A stretch of 64,000 bases of DNA from Candidatus Intricatilinea gracilis (lineage in GTDB: Bacteria; Pseudomonadota; Gammaproteobacteria; Burkholderiales; Burkholderiaceae_C), in NCBI GenBank assembly GCA_016702605.1, contig JADJDQ010000001.1, positions 186,001-250,000 on the forward strand, given 5' to 3'. The notes under the pieces were generated by a model. That model saw only the letters and a list, made by a program, of their open reading frames with translations, searched no databases and was not told where the DNA came from. Every line of letters starts with the position of its first letter. Position 1 is the first letter of the stretch. Both the position numbers and the translations under genes were made by a program. Positions 27,822-36,549 of the stretch are shown in pieces.

Positions 27822-28256
27822 TCAGCGCACCACCAGCACGGGGATCGCGCCGTGCGTGAGCACCTTTTGTGTTTCGCTGCCAAGCAGCAAGGCGCTCATG
27901 CCGCGCCGGCCATGTGAGGCCATGACGATCAGGTCGGCGCCTTGTGCCTTGGCCTGTTCGAGGATGGCCTCCCAGGGATGCACGGCTTCGATCGCCAGGG
28001 CATTGCACTTCACACCGGCAGCGCCACAGGCCGCGGCCACCAGACCGAGGTTGCGTGTGGCGATGCGGTCTTGCGTATCGAAGAACTCCTGCGGCGGCAT
28101 CGGCTGCATCTCGGTGATGGCGCTGTAGGGGAAGGGCTCCTTCACCGCCAGGGCACTGACTTCGGCGCCCAGGGTGGCTGCAAGCTTGACGGCGGTGTCC
28201 ACTGCCTTGCCGGTGATCTCGGAACCGTCGGTGGGCAAGAGGATTCGTTTGTACAT
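27822..28256 (-). CDS. Universal stress protein (UspA family)
   Basis: A 144-aa cytoplasmic USP. It starts MYKRILLPTDGSEITGKA behind AGGAG. The nucleotide-binding motif near the end is ASHGRRGMSALLLGSETQKVL. The first Gly of the canonical G-2x-G-9x-G-S motif is Ala here, but the HG, GS and spacing are kept, so ATP binding remains likely. A conserved HGAIPVLVVR ends the protein. The target is unknown. Confidence 0.9.
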   Translation of the reverse strand: MYKRILLPTDGSEITGKAVDTAVKLAATLGAEVSALAVKEPFPYSAITEMQPMPPQEFFDTQDRIATRNLGLVAAACGAAGVKCNALAIEAVHPWEAILEQAKAQGADLIVMASHGRRGMSALLLGSETQKVLTHGAIPVLVVR

Positions 28257-28358
28257 GAGGGACTCCTGTGGCAGGTGATTCGGTACCGGAATCATGCGCC
28301 TGGACGGCGCCTTCGTCTTGACCCGAGTCAAGACCCCATGCCAGGCCACGGCCGCTGG

Positions 28359-29216
28359 TCAGCCCCTGGCGATGGGGCGCGCCGGGTCGGCGCACCACTC
28401 GCTCCACGATCCCGGGTAGAGCACCGAGCCGTTCAGCCCGGCAAGTTCCATCGCCAGCAGGTTGTGGCAGGCGGTCACGCCCGAGCCACACTGATGCACC
28501 ACCTCGGCGGGAGGTGCGGCGCCGATCAGCGGCTCGAAGGCAGCGCGCAACTCGGCCGCGGGCAGAAAGCGTCCATCGGCGCCCAGGTTGTGCTTGAAGA
28601 GGCGGTTCAAGGCACCGGGAATGCGGCCCGCCACCGGGTCGAGCGGCTCGACATCGCCGCGGAAACGCTCGGGCGCGCGGGCGTCGATCAGGCAGACACG
28701 GCCCAGCCGTGCCTGCAGGGCATCGGCGTCGACGGTGCCGACCAGCGGCGCGGCGGCGACGAAGGTCGCACCCGCATGCGGCGCCGGCTCGGACACACCG
28801 GTGGCGACGGCGCCACCCGAGGCCAGCCAGGCCTCCCAGCCGCCGTCGAGCACAGCCACCTCGGCATGGCCCAGCCACAACAGCGACCACCAGGCACGAG
28901 CTGCGTACATGCTGCCGTTGCGGTCGTAGACCACCACGGGCCGGCCGGTGGTGAGGCCCAGCGACGCGAACTCGGCTGCCAGTGCGGCGCGTTCGGGCAG
29001 CGGGTGGCGGCCGTTGCGGCCGGTCTTGGCGGCACTCAGGTCTTCGTCCAGATGGGCATACACCGCGCCGGGCACGTGGCCGGTGCTGTAGTCGAGCCGG
29101 CCCTCGTCGGGCTTGCCGAGATCGAAACTGCAGTCGATGACCAGCACCTCGCCGCCTCGGCTGGCGAGTTCGGCGGCGGAGATCAGCGGCTTGGGCAGGG
29201 GCAGACGGGTGGTCAT
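28359..29216 (-). CDS. sseA: 3-mercaptopyruvate sulfurtransferase
   Basis: A 285-aa two-domain rhodanese. The N-terminal inactive domain holds VLVIDCSFDL and GHVPGAVYAHLDEDL. The C-terminal domain carries the active-site loop HQCGSGVTACHNLLAM. CGSGVTA is the mercaptopyruvate-type loop, unlike the CRKGVT of thiosulfate sulfurtransferase. It moves sulfur from 3-mercaptopyruvate to thiols or cyanide. It lies 93 bp after the EamA transporter gene, on the same strand. Confidence 0.9.
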   Translation of the reverse strand: MTTRLPLPKPLISAAELASRGGEVLVIDCSFDLGKPDEGRLDYSTGHVPGAVYAHLDEDLSAAKTGRNGRHPLPERAALAAEFASLGLTTGRPVVVYDRNGSMYAARAWWSLLWLGHAEVAVLDGGWEAWLASGGAVATGVSEPAPHAGATFVAAAPLVGTVDADALQARLGRVCLIDARAPERFRGDVEPLDPVAGRIPGALNRLFKHNLGADGRFLPAAELRAAFEPLIGAAPPAEVVHQCGSGVTACHNLLAMELAGLNGSVLYPGSWSEWCADPARPIARG

Positions 29217-29309
29217 GGTGCGTGACTCTTGTGAATGGGGTGGGTGGGCGGGAAATTGACAAGGCTGCGGGTCCACGGTTGTGGCAGACCACAGCCTGAA
29301 TCATGCCGC

Positions 29310-30215
29310 CTACGGCTCGATATCCGGCAACCGCGAGGTCTCGGCCACCCGGTGCTGGCGCAAGGACGCGGCACCTACCCCCGCAGCGACCACCAGCAAC
29401 ATGCCGGCCACGGCCATCCAGGTGACCGGATCGTCGAACAGCACCACGCCGTAGATGAAGGCGAAGGCAATGCCCAGATATTGCAGGCTGGCGTTCACCA
29501 GTGGGCGGCCGAAGTTGTAGGCGCGGGTCATGAGTAGCTGCGCCACCGTGGCCAGCACGCCGATGGCCAACAGCAGCAGGAGGCCGCGCAGGTGATGCGG
29601 ATGCAGACCGTCACCCAGCACAGCCAGCACCAGCCCGGCGACCACGCCGCCGACCGAAAAATAGAACACCACGCGGCCTTCGGGTTCACCGGCGCGCCCC
29701 AGCGTGGCCACCTGCAGATAGGCCAGCGACGCGAACAGGCCCGACAACAGGCCGACCATGCCGTGCCAGAGTTGTTCATGTTCGATGGTGGGCCGCAGGA
29801 TGAGCGCCACACCGGCGAAACCCATCAGCACCGTAACGAGCAGGCGGGCGTCGATCCGCTGGCCGCCCAGCAACACCGCTCCGCCGATGAGAAACAGCGC
29901 CATCCACATCGACGAGGTGTAGTTCAGCGTGATGGCGGTGGCCAGCGGCAAGCCGCCGATGGCGTAGAACCACATGCACAGCGACGCCACTCCCACCGCG
30001 GCCCGCCAGGCGTGCATGCCGGGCACCCGGGTGCGCAGGGTCTGCCCGTTCCAGAGCGCCAGCGCCCCCATCATCACGGCGCCGATGGTGCTGCGGTACA
30101 TCACCAGCTCGGCGGTGCTGTAGTACTCGCTGGCCAGCTTGACACACACACTCATCGTGGCGAACAGCAGCGAAGCCGCCACCATCAGCCAGGGCGCGGA
30201 GCTGAGACGGCTCAC
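29310..30215 (-). CDS. EamA-family drug/metabolite transporter
   Basis: A 301-aa inner-membrane protein with two EamA repeats and about ten hydrophobic helices (LMVAASLLFATMSVCVKLA, LLVTVLMGFAGVALILRP, WMAVAGMLLVVAAGVGAASL). The substrate is unknown. A GTG start at 30215 (MSRLSSAPW) is used; an in-frame ATG at 30185 would shorten the first helix. It follows the Rieske oxygenase gene by 36 bp, so it may export or import the oxygenase substrate or product. Confidence 0.82.
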   Translation of the reverse strand: MSRLSSAPWLMVAASLLFATMSVCVKLASEYYSTAELVMYRSTIGAVMMGALALWNGQTLRTRVPGMHAWRAAVGVASLCMWFYAIGGLPLATAITLNYTSSMWMALFLIGGAVLLGGQRIDARLLVTVLMGFAGVALILRPTIEHEQLWHGMVGLLSGLFASLAYLQVATLGRAGEPEGRVVFYFSVGGVVAGLVLAVLGDGLHPHHLRGLLLLLAIGVLATVAQLLMTRAYNFGRPLVNASLQYLGIAFAFIYGVVLFDDPVTWMAVAGMLLVVAAGVGAASLRQHRVAETSRLPDIEP

Positions 30216-30251
30216 AGCCGGACTGGCCTGCCGGCGCAGCCCGTCGACAAG

Positions 30252-31400
30252 CTACCGGCTGCCAATGACGCGCTCGGGCACGATGCGCTGGCGGTACCAC
30301 TCGTGGAAGTGCTGCATGCCGTCTTCCATCGGGCTTTGATAGGGGCCGACCTCGTTGTCGCCGCGCAGCATCAGGGCCTTGCGGCCGGCGTCCATGCGCA
30401 GGGCGAGTTCGTCGTCTTCCACGCAGGTTTCCATGTAGGCGGCCTGCTGGGCTTCGACATACTCACGCTCGAAGAGGGCGATCTCCTCGGGGTAGTAGAA
30501 CTCCACCTGATTGATGGTTTCCTGCGGGCTGATGGCATGCAGCGTCGACACCACCAGCACGTTGGGGTACCACTCGACCATGATGTGCGGGTACAGCGTC
30601 AGCCAGATGGCGCCGTGGCGGATCTGCCGTCCAGCCTCGAAAGCCAGCACCTGCTGATGCCAGCGTTCGTACACCGCCGAACCCGGCCGGCCCAGCGCCT
30701 TGCCGCCGCTGGCCGCCACACCCACGGTCTGCACCGAATGGTTGGCGCCCATCTCCCAGCGCAGGTCTTCGCAGGTGACGAAGTTGCCCAGGCCGGGGTG
30801 GAAGGGGCCGACGTGATAGTCCTCGAGGTAGACCTCGATGAAGGTCTTCCAGTTGTAGTTGCAGCGGTGGCTGATGGCGCGGTCGAACACATAGCCCGAA
30901 AAATCGAGCTCGGCGCGCGGGCCGATCGTGGCCAGTTCTCGCGCCACGTCGCGGCCGGCATCCTCGAACAGCAGACCGTTCCAGCGCCGCAGCGGTGTGT
31001 TGCGCAGGTTCAGGCAGGGGTCATGCTGGAAGTGCGGCGCGCCGATCAGTTCACCGCCCAGGTCATACGTCCAGCGGTGCAGCGGGCAGACCACCCGCTC
31101 GCCGGTGTTGCCACGCCCGCGCAGCATGATGGCCTGGCGATGCCGGCACACATTGCTGACGAGTTGTACGCCGCCGTCACCCGGCACCTTGCGGATAAGC
31201 GCGCGGCCTTCACCTTCCTGCGCCAGGGTCTGGTAGTCGCCGGGCTCGGCCACCATGAGCTCATGGCCCAGGTAGCGCGGGGCGTCATCGAAGATGAGAG
31301 CTTGCTCCTGCTTGAACAGCTCGGGGTCGAAGTAACTCGACACCGGCAATTGACTGCAGCTCTGCCGCAGCGCGTCCAGCGTGATGCTCAAATCGGACAT
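30252..31400 (-). CDS. Rieske non-heme iron oxygenase, alpha subunit
   Basis: A 382-aa ring-hydroxylating-type oxygenase. The N-terminal Rieske domain has CRHRQAIM and CPLHRWTYDLGG. The catalytic domain has the iron ligands in YLEDYHVGPFHPGL. The residue bridging Rieske and mononuclear iron, Asp in naphthalene dioxygenase (D-x-Y-H), is Glu here (E-D-Y-H), as in choline/carnitine monooxygenase-like enzymes. No beta subunit, ferredoxin or reductase gene is adjacent, so electrons must come from elsewhere. A quaternary amine or small acid substrate is more likely than an arene (inference). Confidence 0.85.
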   Translation of the reverse strand: MSDLSITLDALRQSCSQLPVSSYFDPELFKQEQALIFDDAPRYLGHELMVAEPGDYQTLAQEGEGRALIRKVPGDGGVQLVSNVCRHRQAIMLRGRGNTGERVVCPLHRWTYDLGGELIGAPHFQHDPCLNLRNTPLRRWNGLLFEDAGRDVARELATIGPRAELDFSGYVFDRAISHRCNYNWKTFIEVYLEDYHVGPFHPGLGNFVTCEDLRWEMGANHSVQTVGVAASGGKALGRPGSAVYERWHQQVLAFEAGRQIRHGAIWLTLYPHIMVEWYPNVLVVSTLHAISPQETINQVEFYYPEEIALFEREYVEAQQAAYMETCVEDDELALRMDAGRKALMLRGDNEVGPYQSPMEDGMQHFHEWYRQRIVPERVIGSR

Positions 31401-31647
31401 GATCCAGGCGGTCTCCAACAACACAGGCGCGCCGGACCGGGATGGTCGGCGAGCGGCGCAAAGGGCGCTCCGGTGGGGGCGCGATTCTATCCAGCGAGGG
31501 CCGAACTGCCTGCTGCAAATGCACCTGACCTTGCCCGGGGCTCAGCCCGCACGCAACAAGCGGACCACCGCCGTGGCGCTTGGCCACCCGCGCACGGCGG
31601 CCAAAAGGTTGGCCCGCCTACAATTCACGCCTTACTTCACATTGGCG

Positions 31648-31947
31648 ATGGTCAAGAGCGCACACCCCAGAACTGCAGCCGAGAGCGACCACACGCCGTC
31701 TGCCGGCGTGTCCGCGGTCGAACGCGCCGACCCGCCGCTGCCTGCCAGCTACGAAGCAGCGCTGGCCGAGCTCGAACGCCTGGTCGGCTCGATGGAAAGT
31801 GCCCAGCTGCCCCTCGATCAGCTGCTCGGCGCTTACCAACGCGGCGCACAGCTGCTGGGTTTTTGCCGCAGCCGCCTCGAAGCCGTCGAGCAGCAGGTGA
31901 AAAGACTCGAAGACGGCCAGCTCACCCCCTGGAGCGCCGAGGCATGA
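31648..31947 (+). CDS. xseB: Exodeoxyribonuclease VII small subunit
   Basis: A 99-aa helical subunit of ExoVII. The conserved core is YEAALAELERLVGSMESAQL followed by LLGAYQRGAQLLGFCRSRLE and VKRLEDGQ. About 28 variable residues precede it. TACAAT at 31619-31624 is a likely -10, giving a short leader of about 17 nt. The stop overlaps the ispA ATG (ATGA), the usual xseB-ispA-dxs order. Confidence 0.92.
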   Translation: MVKSAHPRTAAESDHTPSAGVSAVERADPPLPASYEAALAELERLVGSMESAQLPLDQLLGAYQRGAQLLGFCRSRLEAVEQQVKRLEDGQLTPWSAEA

Positions 31948-32858
31948 CACACACCAGCGACCCCGCCTTGGCCAGTTTCGACTCGTGGATGGCGGCTGAA
32001 CTCGCCGCCGTCGAAGCCAAGCTCGACCAGCTCGTGGTGGCCGACACCCCGGCTGGCCTGGGCGAGGTGATGCGTTACGGCGTGCTCGACGGCGGCAAAC
32101 GCCTGCGCCCGCTGCTGGCGCTGGCGGCCGCGGCAGCGGTGCACGGCCGCCGCGAAGCCGCCTTGCGGGCAGCCTGCGCAGCCGAACTGATCCACGCCTA
32201 TTCACTCGTGCACGACGACATGCCGTGTATGGACAACGACGTGTTGCGCCGCGGCAAGGCCACCGTCCACGTCGAATACGGCGAAGCTCGGGCCATGCTG
32301 GCCGGCGACGCCATGCAGGCGCTGGCCTTCGAGGTGCTGGCGCCCGAAGACGAAGACCTCATCCCCGCAGCACTGCAAGCCAGGTTGTGCCGGCTGCTGG
32401 CCCAGGCCGCCGGTGTGCAGGGCATGGCCGGCGGACAGGCGATCGATCTGGCCAGCGTCGGCCAGCCGCTGAGTGAAACCCAATTGCAGGACATGCACCG
32501 CCGCAAGACCGGCGCCTTGCTGCAAGGTGCCGTACTGATGGGAGCCGCCTGCGGCAACCCCAGTGCCACGGCCTGGGCGGCGCTGGGCGACTACGGCGCC
32601 GCCATCGGCCTGGCTTTTCAGGTGGTCGATGACATCCTCGACGTGACTCAGGCCTCGGCCACGCTGGGCAAGACCGCCGGCAAGGACGCCGACCAGGACA
32701 AGCCCACCTACGTCTCGGCGCTGGGTCTCGAAGGGGCCCGTGCACGCGCCCGCGACCTGCACCGCCGCGCCATCGACGCGTTGCAGGGCAGCGGTCTGGG
32801 TGACGCCGCGCTGCGCCTGACCCAGCTGGCCGACCGCATCGTCGAGCGGGAGTTCTGA
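31944..32858 (+). CDS. ispA: Farnesyl diphosphate synthase (short-chain polyprenyl synthase)
   Basis: A 304-aa prenyltransferase that condenses IPP with DMAPP/GPP to farnesyl diphosphate. GGKRLRPLLAL is the IPP site. The first aspartate-rich motif is LVHDDMPCMDNDVLRRGK, and the second is FQVVDDILDVT. The two extra residues inside the first motif are typical of bacterial FPP synthases. It lies between xseB (4-bp overlap) and dxs (78 bp) in an isoprenoid operon. Confidence 0.95.
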   Translation: MTHTSDPALASFDSWMAAELAAVEAKLDQLVVADTPAGLGEVMRYGVLDGGKRLRPLLALAAAAAVHGRREAALRAACAAELIHAYSLVHDDMPCMDNDVLRRGKATVHVEYGEARAMLAGDAMQALAFEVLAPEDEDLIPAALQARLCRLLAQAAGVQGMAGGQAIDLASVGQPLSETQLQDMHRRKTGALLQGAVLMGAACGNPSATAWAALGDYGAAIGLAFQVVDDILDVTQASATLGKTAGKDADQDKPTYVSALGLEGARARARDLHRRAIDALQGSGLGDAALRLTQLADRIVEREF

Positions 32859-32936
32859 TCTTTGCGCCACCCGCCGCCGTCTCCTGCACAGCCCCGCCCA
32901 GACCATCCCAGTTTTCCCACCGTTCGCCCTGAGCCC

Positions 32937-34859
32937 ATGACTGCCACCTACCCCCTGCTCGAACGTGTGCACACACCTGCCGACCTGCGCCGCCTGCCAC
33001 GCGCCGAGCTGCGCCAGCTCGCGACCGAGTTGCGCAGCTTCTTGCTGCACAGCGTGTCGCGAACGGGCGGGCACCTGTCGTCCAACCTGGGCACGGTCGA
33101 GCTGAGCATCGCGCTGCACTATGTGTTCGACACGCCACACGACCGCCTGGTGTGGGACGTGGGCCATCAAACTTATCCGCACAAGATCCTCACCGGCCGG
33201 CGTGAACGCATGGCCACGCTGCGCCAGCTCGGCGGCTTGAGTGGTTTCCCCAAACGCGACGAGAGCGACTACGACACCTTCGGCACGGCGCACTCGAGCA
33301 CCAGCATCTCGGCCGCCCTGGGCATGGCCCTGGGCGCGCAGCAAAAGGGTGAGCAGCGCCACTGCGTGGCCATCATCGGCGACGGCGCCATGACGGCCGG
33401 CATGGCCTTCGAGGCCCTCAACAACGGCGGCATGGAACACGCGGGCAGAAAGCCCGACCTGCTGGTGGTGCTCAACGACAACGACATGTCGATCAGCCCG
33501 CCCGTGGGTGCACTCAACAAGTACCTGGCGCGGCTGATGAGCGGCAAGTTCTACACCGCCGCCCGCGAAGGCGCCAAGAGTGTGCTGAAGAACGCGCCGC
33601 CGCTGTTCGAGCTGGCCAAACGTTTCGAGGAACACGCCAAGGGCATGGTCGTGCCGGGCACCATCTTCGAGGAGTTCGGCTTCAACTATGTCGGCCCGAT
33701 CGACGGGCACGACCTCGACGCCCTCATCCCCACCCTCGAGAACATGCGCGACAAACGTGGCGCGCAGTTCCTGCACGTCGTCACCAAGAAGGGCTACGGC
33801 TACAAGCTGGCCGAAGCCGACCCGATCAACTACCACGGCCCGGGCAAGTTCGACCCGGCCATTGGTCTGGTCAAACCCACCACGCCACCCAAGCCGACCT
33901 TCACCCAGGTGTTCGGCAGCTGGTTGTGCGACATGGCCACGGCCGACGATCGCCTGGTGGCGGTGACCCCCGCCATGCGCGAAGGCTCGGGCATGGTCGA
34001 GTTCCACAAACGTTTCCCGGCGCGGTACCACGACGTCGGCATCGCCGAGCAGCATGCGGTGACGTTTGCCGCCGGCCTGGCCTGCGAGGGCCTGCGCCCG
34101 GTGGTGGCGATCTATTCGACCTTCTTGCAGCGTGCCTACGACCAGCTGATCCACGACGTGGCGCTGCAGAACCTGCCGGTCACGTTTGCGCTCGACCGCG
34201 CGGGCATCGTCGGCCAGGACGGCGCCACCCACATGGGCGCGTTCGACATCGCCTTCGTGCGTTGCATCCCGAACATGGCGCTGATCACCCCGGCCGACGA
34301 GGTTGAACTGTGCCGAGCGTTGACCACCTCGTTCCACCGCGGCGCACCGGTGGCCGTGCGTTACCCGCGCGGCACCGGCGTCGGCACCGTGCCGGCGGCC
34401 GAACTCGACCAGCTCTCCTGGGGCAAGGGCGAGATACGGCGCCAGGGCCGACGCATCGCCATCCTGGCCTTTGGCAACCTGCTCTACCCCGCCCTCGAAG
34501 CGGCAGAGAAACTCGACGCCACGGTCGCCAACATGCGGTTCGTGAAACCGCTCGACACCGAGCTGCTGGGCCGCCTGGCGCGCGACCACGACGCCCTGGT
34601 CACCATCGAGGAAGGCTGCATCACCGGTGGTGCCGGCAGCGCCGTGCTCGAAGCGCTGCAGGTGGCGGGCATCCAGATTCCCGTGCTCAGCATGGGCCTG
34701 CCCGACCAGTTCGTCGACCACGGCGACCCGGCGCTGCTGCTGGCACGTTACGAGCTCGACGCCGCGGGCATCGAAGCCGCCGTGTTGCGCCGTTACGGCG
34801 CCACCCCCGCGGCCCCTGCCGCGGCCAACGCACCGAGCCTGCGCGCGGTCAACGCCTGA
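32937..34859 (+). CDS. dxs: 1-deoxy-D-xylulose-5-phosphate synthase
   Basis: A 640-aa thiamine diphosphate enzyme, the first step of the MEP isoprenoid pathway, joining pyruvate and glyceraldehyde-3-P. GGHLSSNLGTVELSIALHYVF, the TPP/Mg site GDGAMTAGMAFEALNN with LNDNDMSISPPVG, the transketolase-type DVGIAEQHAVTFAAGLA and DRAGIVGQDGATHMGAFD are all intact. No TPP riboswitch-like structure was recognised in the short upstream gap. Confidence 0.97.
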   Translation: MTATYPLLERVHTPADLRRLPRAELRQLATELRSFLLHSVSRTGGHLSSNLGTVELSIALHYVFDTPHDRLVWDVGHQTYPHKILTGRRERMATLRQLGGLSGFPKRDESDYDTFGTAHSSTSISAALGMALGAQQKGEQRHCVAIIGDGAMTAGMAFEALNNGGMEHAGRKPDLLVVLNDNDMSISPPVGALNKYLARLMSGKFYTAAREGAKSVLKNAPPLFELAKRFEEHAKGMVVPGTIFEEFGFNYVGPIDGHDLDALIPTLENMRDKRGAQFLHVVTKKGYGYKLAEADPINYHGPGKFDPAIGLVKPTTPPKPTFTQVFGSWLCDMATADDRLVAVTPAMREGSGMVEFHKRFPARYHDVGIAEQHAVTFAAGLACEGLRPVVAIYSTFLQRAYDQLIHDVALQNLPVTFALDRAGIVGQDGATHMGAFDIAFVRCIPNMALITPADEVELCRALTTSFHRGAPVAVRYPRGTGVGTVPAAELDQLSWGKGEIRRQGRRIAILAFGNLLYPALEAAEKLDATVANMRFVKPLDTELLGRLARDHDALVTIEEGCITGGAGSAVLEALQVAGIQIPVLSMGLPDQFVDHGDPALLLARYELDAAGIEAAVLRRYGATPAAPAAANAPSLRAVNA

Positions 34860-34949
34860 CAACCAGTCGCCCGCGACCGACCAGGCCAGACGCCGCCCGC
34901 CACAACCCCACGCGCACGGCATCACCGCCGGTCTGCGATGCTTGCGCCC

Positions 34950-35774
34950 ATGAACGACATGACCCATCCACAGAGCCTGGCTCGGCTGGCCACCCCCACG
35001 GCGATACCGGACACCCAGAGTGAACGCGACCAGCGCCACATCGCCATCACCCGTGTGGGTGTAAAGAAGCTGCGTTACCCGCTGCTCGTCAAGGTCGGGG
35101 GTGACGTGGTGCAGGCCGTCGCCGAGTGGTCACTCTCGGTGGCGCTGCCGGCCGAACGCAAGGGCACCCACATGTCGCGGTTCGTGGCCTGGCTCGAAGC
35201 GCTGCAGAGCGACGCCGTGGTGCTCGACGCTGCCAGCCTGCGTGAACGCGCCGCTGAGTTGCTGACCCGTCTGGATGCCGAAGAGGCCAGCATCGAAGCT
35301 CGCTTCCCCTTCTTCATCCGCAAGCAAGCGCCCGTGTCGGGCGTGAGCAGCCTGCTCGACTACCGCGGTGGCTGGCTGGCCGAAGCGCGCCCCGGCAGTG
35401 TGTCGGTGTGGTCCGAAGCGGTGGTGCCGGTCAAGAGCCTGTGCCCGTGCTCGAAGGAAATCTCCGACTACGGCGCGCACAACCAGCGCTCTGAGGTGAC
35501 GCTGCGGCTCGAACAACTCGCCCCCATCGCCTGGACCGACCTCGTGCGCTACGCCGAAGAGAGCGCCTCCAGCGAGATCTGGGGCCTGCTCAAGCGCCCC
35601 GACGAGAAGTGGATCACCGAGCGCGCCTACGAGAACCCCAAGTTCGTCGAGGACCTGGTGCGCGACGTCGCCCTGCGTCTCGATGCCGACCCACGCATCG
35701 GCCGGTACGAAGTCGAAGTGGAGAACTTCGAGTCCATCCACAACCACTCGGCGTACGCACGTATCGTGCGCTGA
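34950..35774 (+). CDS. folE2: GTP cyclohydrolase FolE2 (type IB)
   Basis: A 274-aa GTP cyclohydrolase that makes dihydroneopterin triphosphate for folate. It is of the metal-promiscuous GCYH-IB (COG1469) type. RVGVKKLRYPLLVKV, the metal/active-site Cys in SLCPCSKEISDYGAHNQRSEV, and the C-terminal VENFESIHNHSAYARI are diagnostic. The ATG at 34938 would add 4 residues; neither has a clear ribosome site. No gene of the folate pathway is adjacent. Confidence 0.93.
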   Translation: MNDMTHPQSLARLATPTAIPDTQSERDQRHIAITRVGVKKLRYPLLVKVGGDVVQAVAEWSLSVALPAERKGTHMSRFVAWLEALQSDAVVLDAASLRERAAELLTRLDAEEASIEARFPFFIRKQAPVSGVSSLLDYRGGWLAEARPGSVSVWSEAVVPVKSLCPCSKEISDYGAHNQRSEVTLRLEQLAPIAWTDLVRYAEESASSEIWGLLKRPDEKWITERAYENPKFVEDLVRDVALRLDADPRIGRYEVEVENFESIHNHSAYARIVR

Positions 35775-35917
35775 GCCGGTTGACCGACCTGCCCGGCGGC
35801 GTTGATCGGGCGGGCTTTCGAGGTCAACCGATGTGGGTCGTGAGGCACCGCTCTCACCTGCGCCTCGGGCGGCGGCCCGCCGCCCACGGTCAGGTCAGGC
35901 GTCAGGCGTTCGTGCCG

Positions 35918-36325
35918 TCAGTGTGCAGGCAAGGCAAGCGGCTGGCCCTTGTCGACCAGATACACACCCAGCACCTTGGCTGGCACGCTGCCGTGGTTGT
36001 AGGCGTCGTGGGCAACACCTGCGGGGATGACGAACGACTGTCCGGCCTTCTTGACCTGCGGCGCCTGGCCGTCGATCTGCAGCGTGGCCTCACCTTCGAG
36101 CACGTAGCCGGTTTCCTCGCCGGCGTGGCTGTGTAGTTCGACCTTCACACCGGGCGGCACTTCGAGGCGTGTCACGACGGCTTCGCGCCCGGAGGTCGAC
36201 AGGTCGACCTTGCCGATGATGGTGCGATTCTTCGAAAACGCCTGCGCTGTCGACGCGCCCGATGATGTCATCAGACCGAGCGCCAGTGCGCCGAGCACCC
36301 AGGTGATCTTCAACTGTGTCTTCAT
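35918..36325 (-). CDS. Exported cupin-domain protein
   Basis: A 135-aa small cupin with a signal peptide (hydrophobic LGALALGLMTSSGASTAQA, cleavage near residue 29). GAGGAGA precedes the ATG. Cupin motif 1 is visible as HSHAGEETGYVLEGE and motif 2 around IPAGVAHDAYNHG, leaving a His/Glu metal site. It is probably a periplasmic metal-binding cupin; catalytic activity is unknown. A nested palindrome lies about 80-110 bp upstream. Confidence 0.85.
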   Translation of the reverse strand: MKTQLKITWVLGALALGLMTSSGASTAQAFSKNRTIIGKVDLSTSGREAVVTRLEVPPGVKVELHSHAGEETGYVLEGEATLQIDGQAPQVKKAGQSFVIPAGVAHDAYNHGSVPAKVLGVYLVDKGQPLALPAH

Positions 36326-36401
36326 GTCGTTTCTCCTCATTGGATCTGGTGGTGAGCCCGACGAGGCCCCGGCGTTCGACGACCAAACGCCATCATCAAA
36401 T

Positions 36402-36432
36402 GGCCGAAACGTGAAATTTCACCGAATCGGCC
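36402..36432 (-). promoter_or_regulatory. Nested palindrome upstream of the cupin gene
   Basis: A perfect 12-base palindrome GTGAAATTTCAC (36411-36422) is enclosed by a second inverted repeat GGCCGA (36402-36407) / TCGGCC (36427-36432). It lies in an AT-rich patch between the endonuclease stop and the cupin start. It looks like an operator for an unidentified regulator of the cupin gene. Confidence 0.4.
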
Positions 36433-36549
36433 GACCGGAGTATGACATCAAACCAGAAATTAAATGGGATTTTCTTCCATATGCACAGCTAAGGTTCGCC
36501 GCAGGTGCGCCGCAAAAGCAGCCGACCTTGGGCGTCGACCTCTGGGCGG

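Noticed and set aside
29592..31943. Long plus-strand frame running in-frame into ispA (1088 residues in all)
   Set aside because: It is antisense to the transporter and Rieske oxygenase genes, has His/Gln/Ala-rich composition, and only its ispA end is real.
32859..32936. TPP riboswitch before dxs
   Set aside because: The 78-base gap is too short and lacks the conserved thi-box bases.
32202..35039. Minus-strand frame of 945 residues opposite ispA and dxs
   Set aside because: Mirror image of two certain genes; no domain-like sequence.
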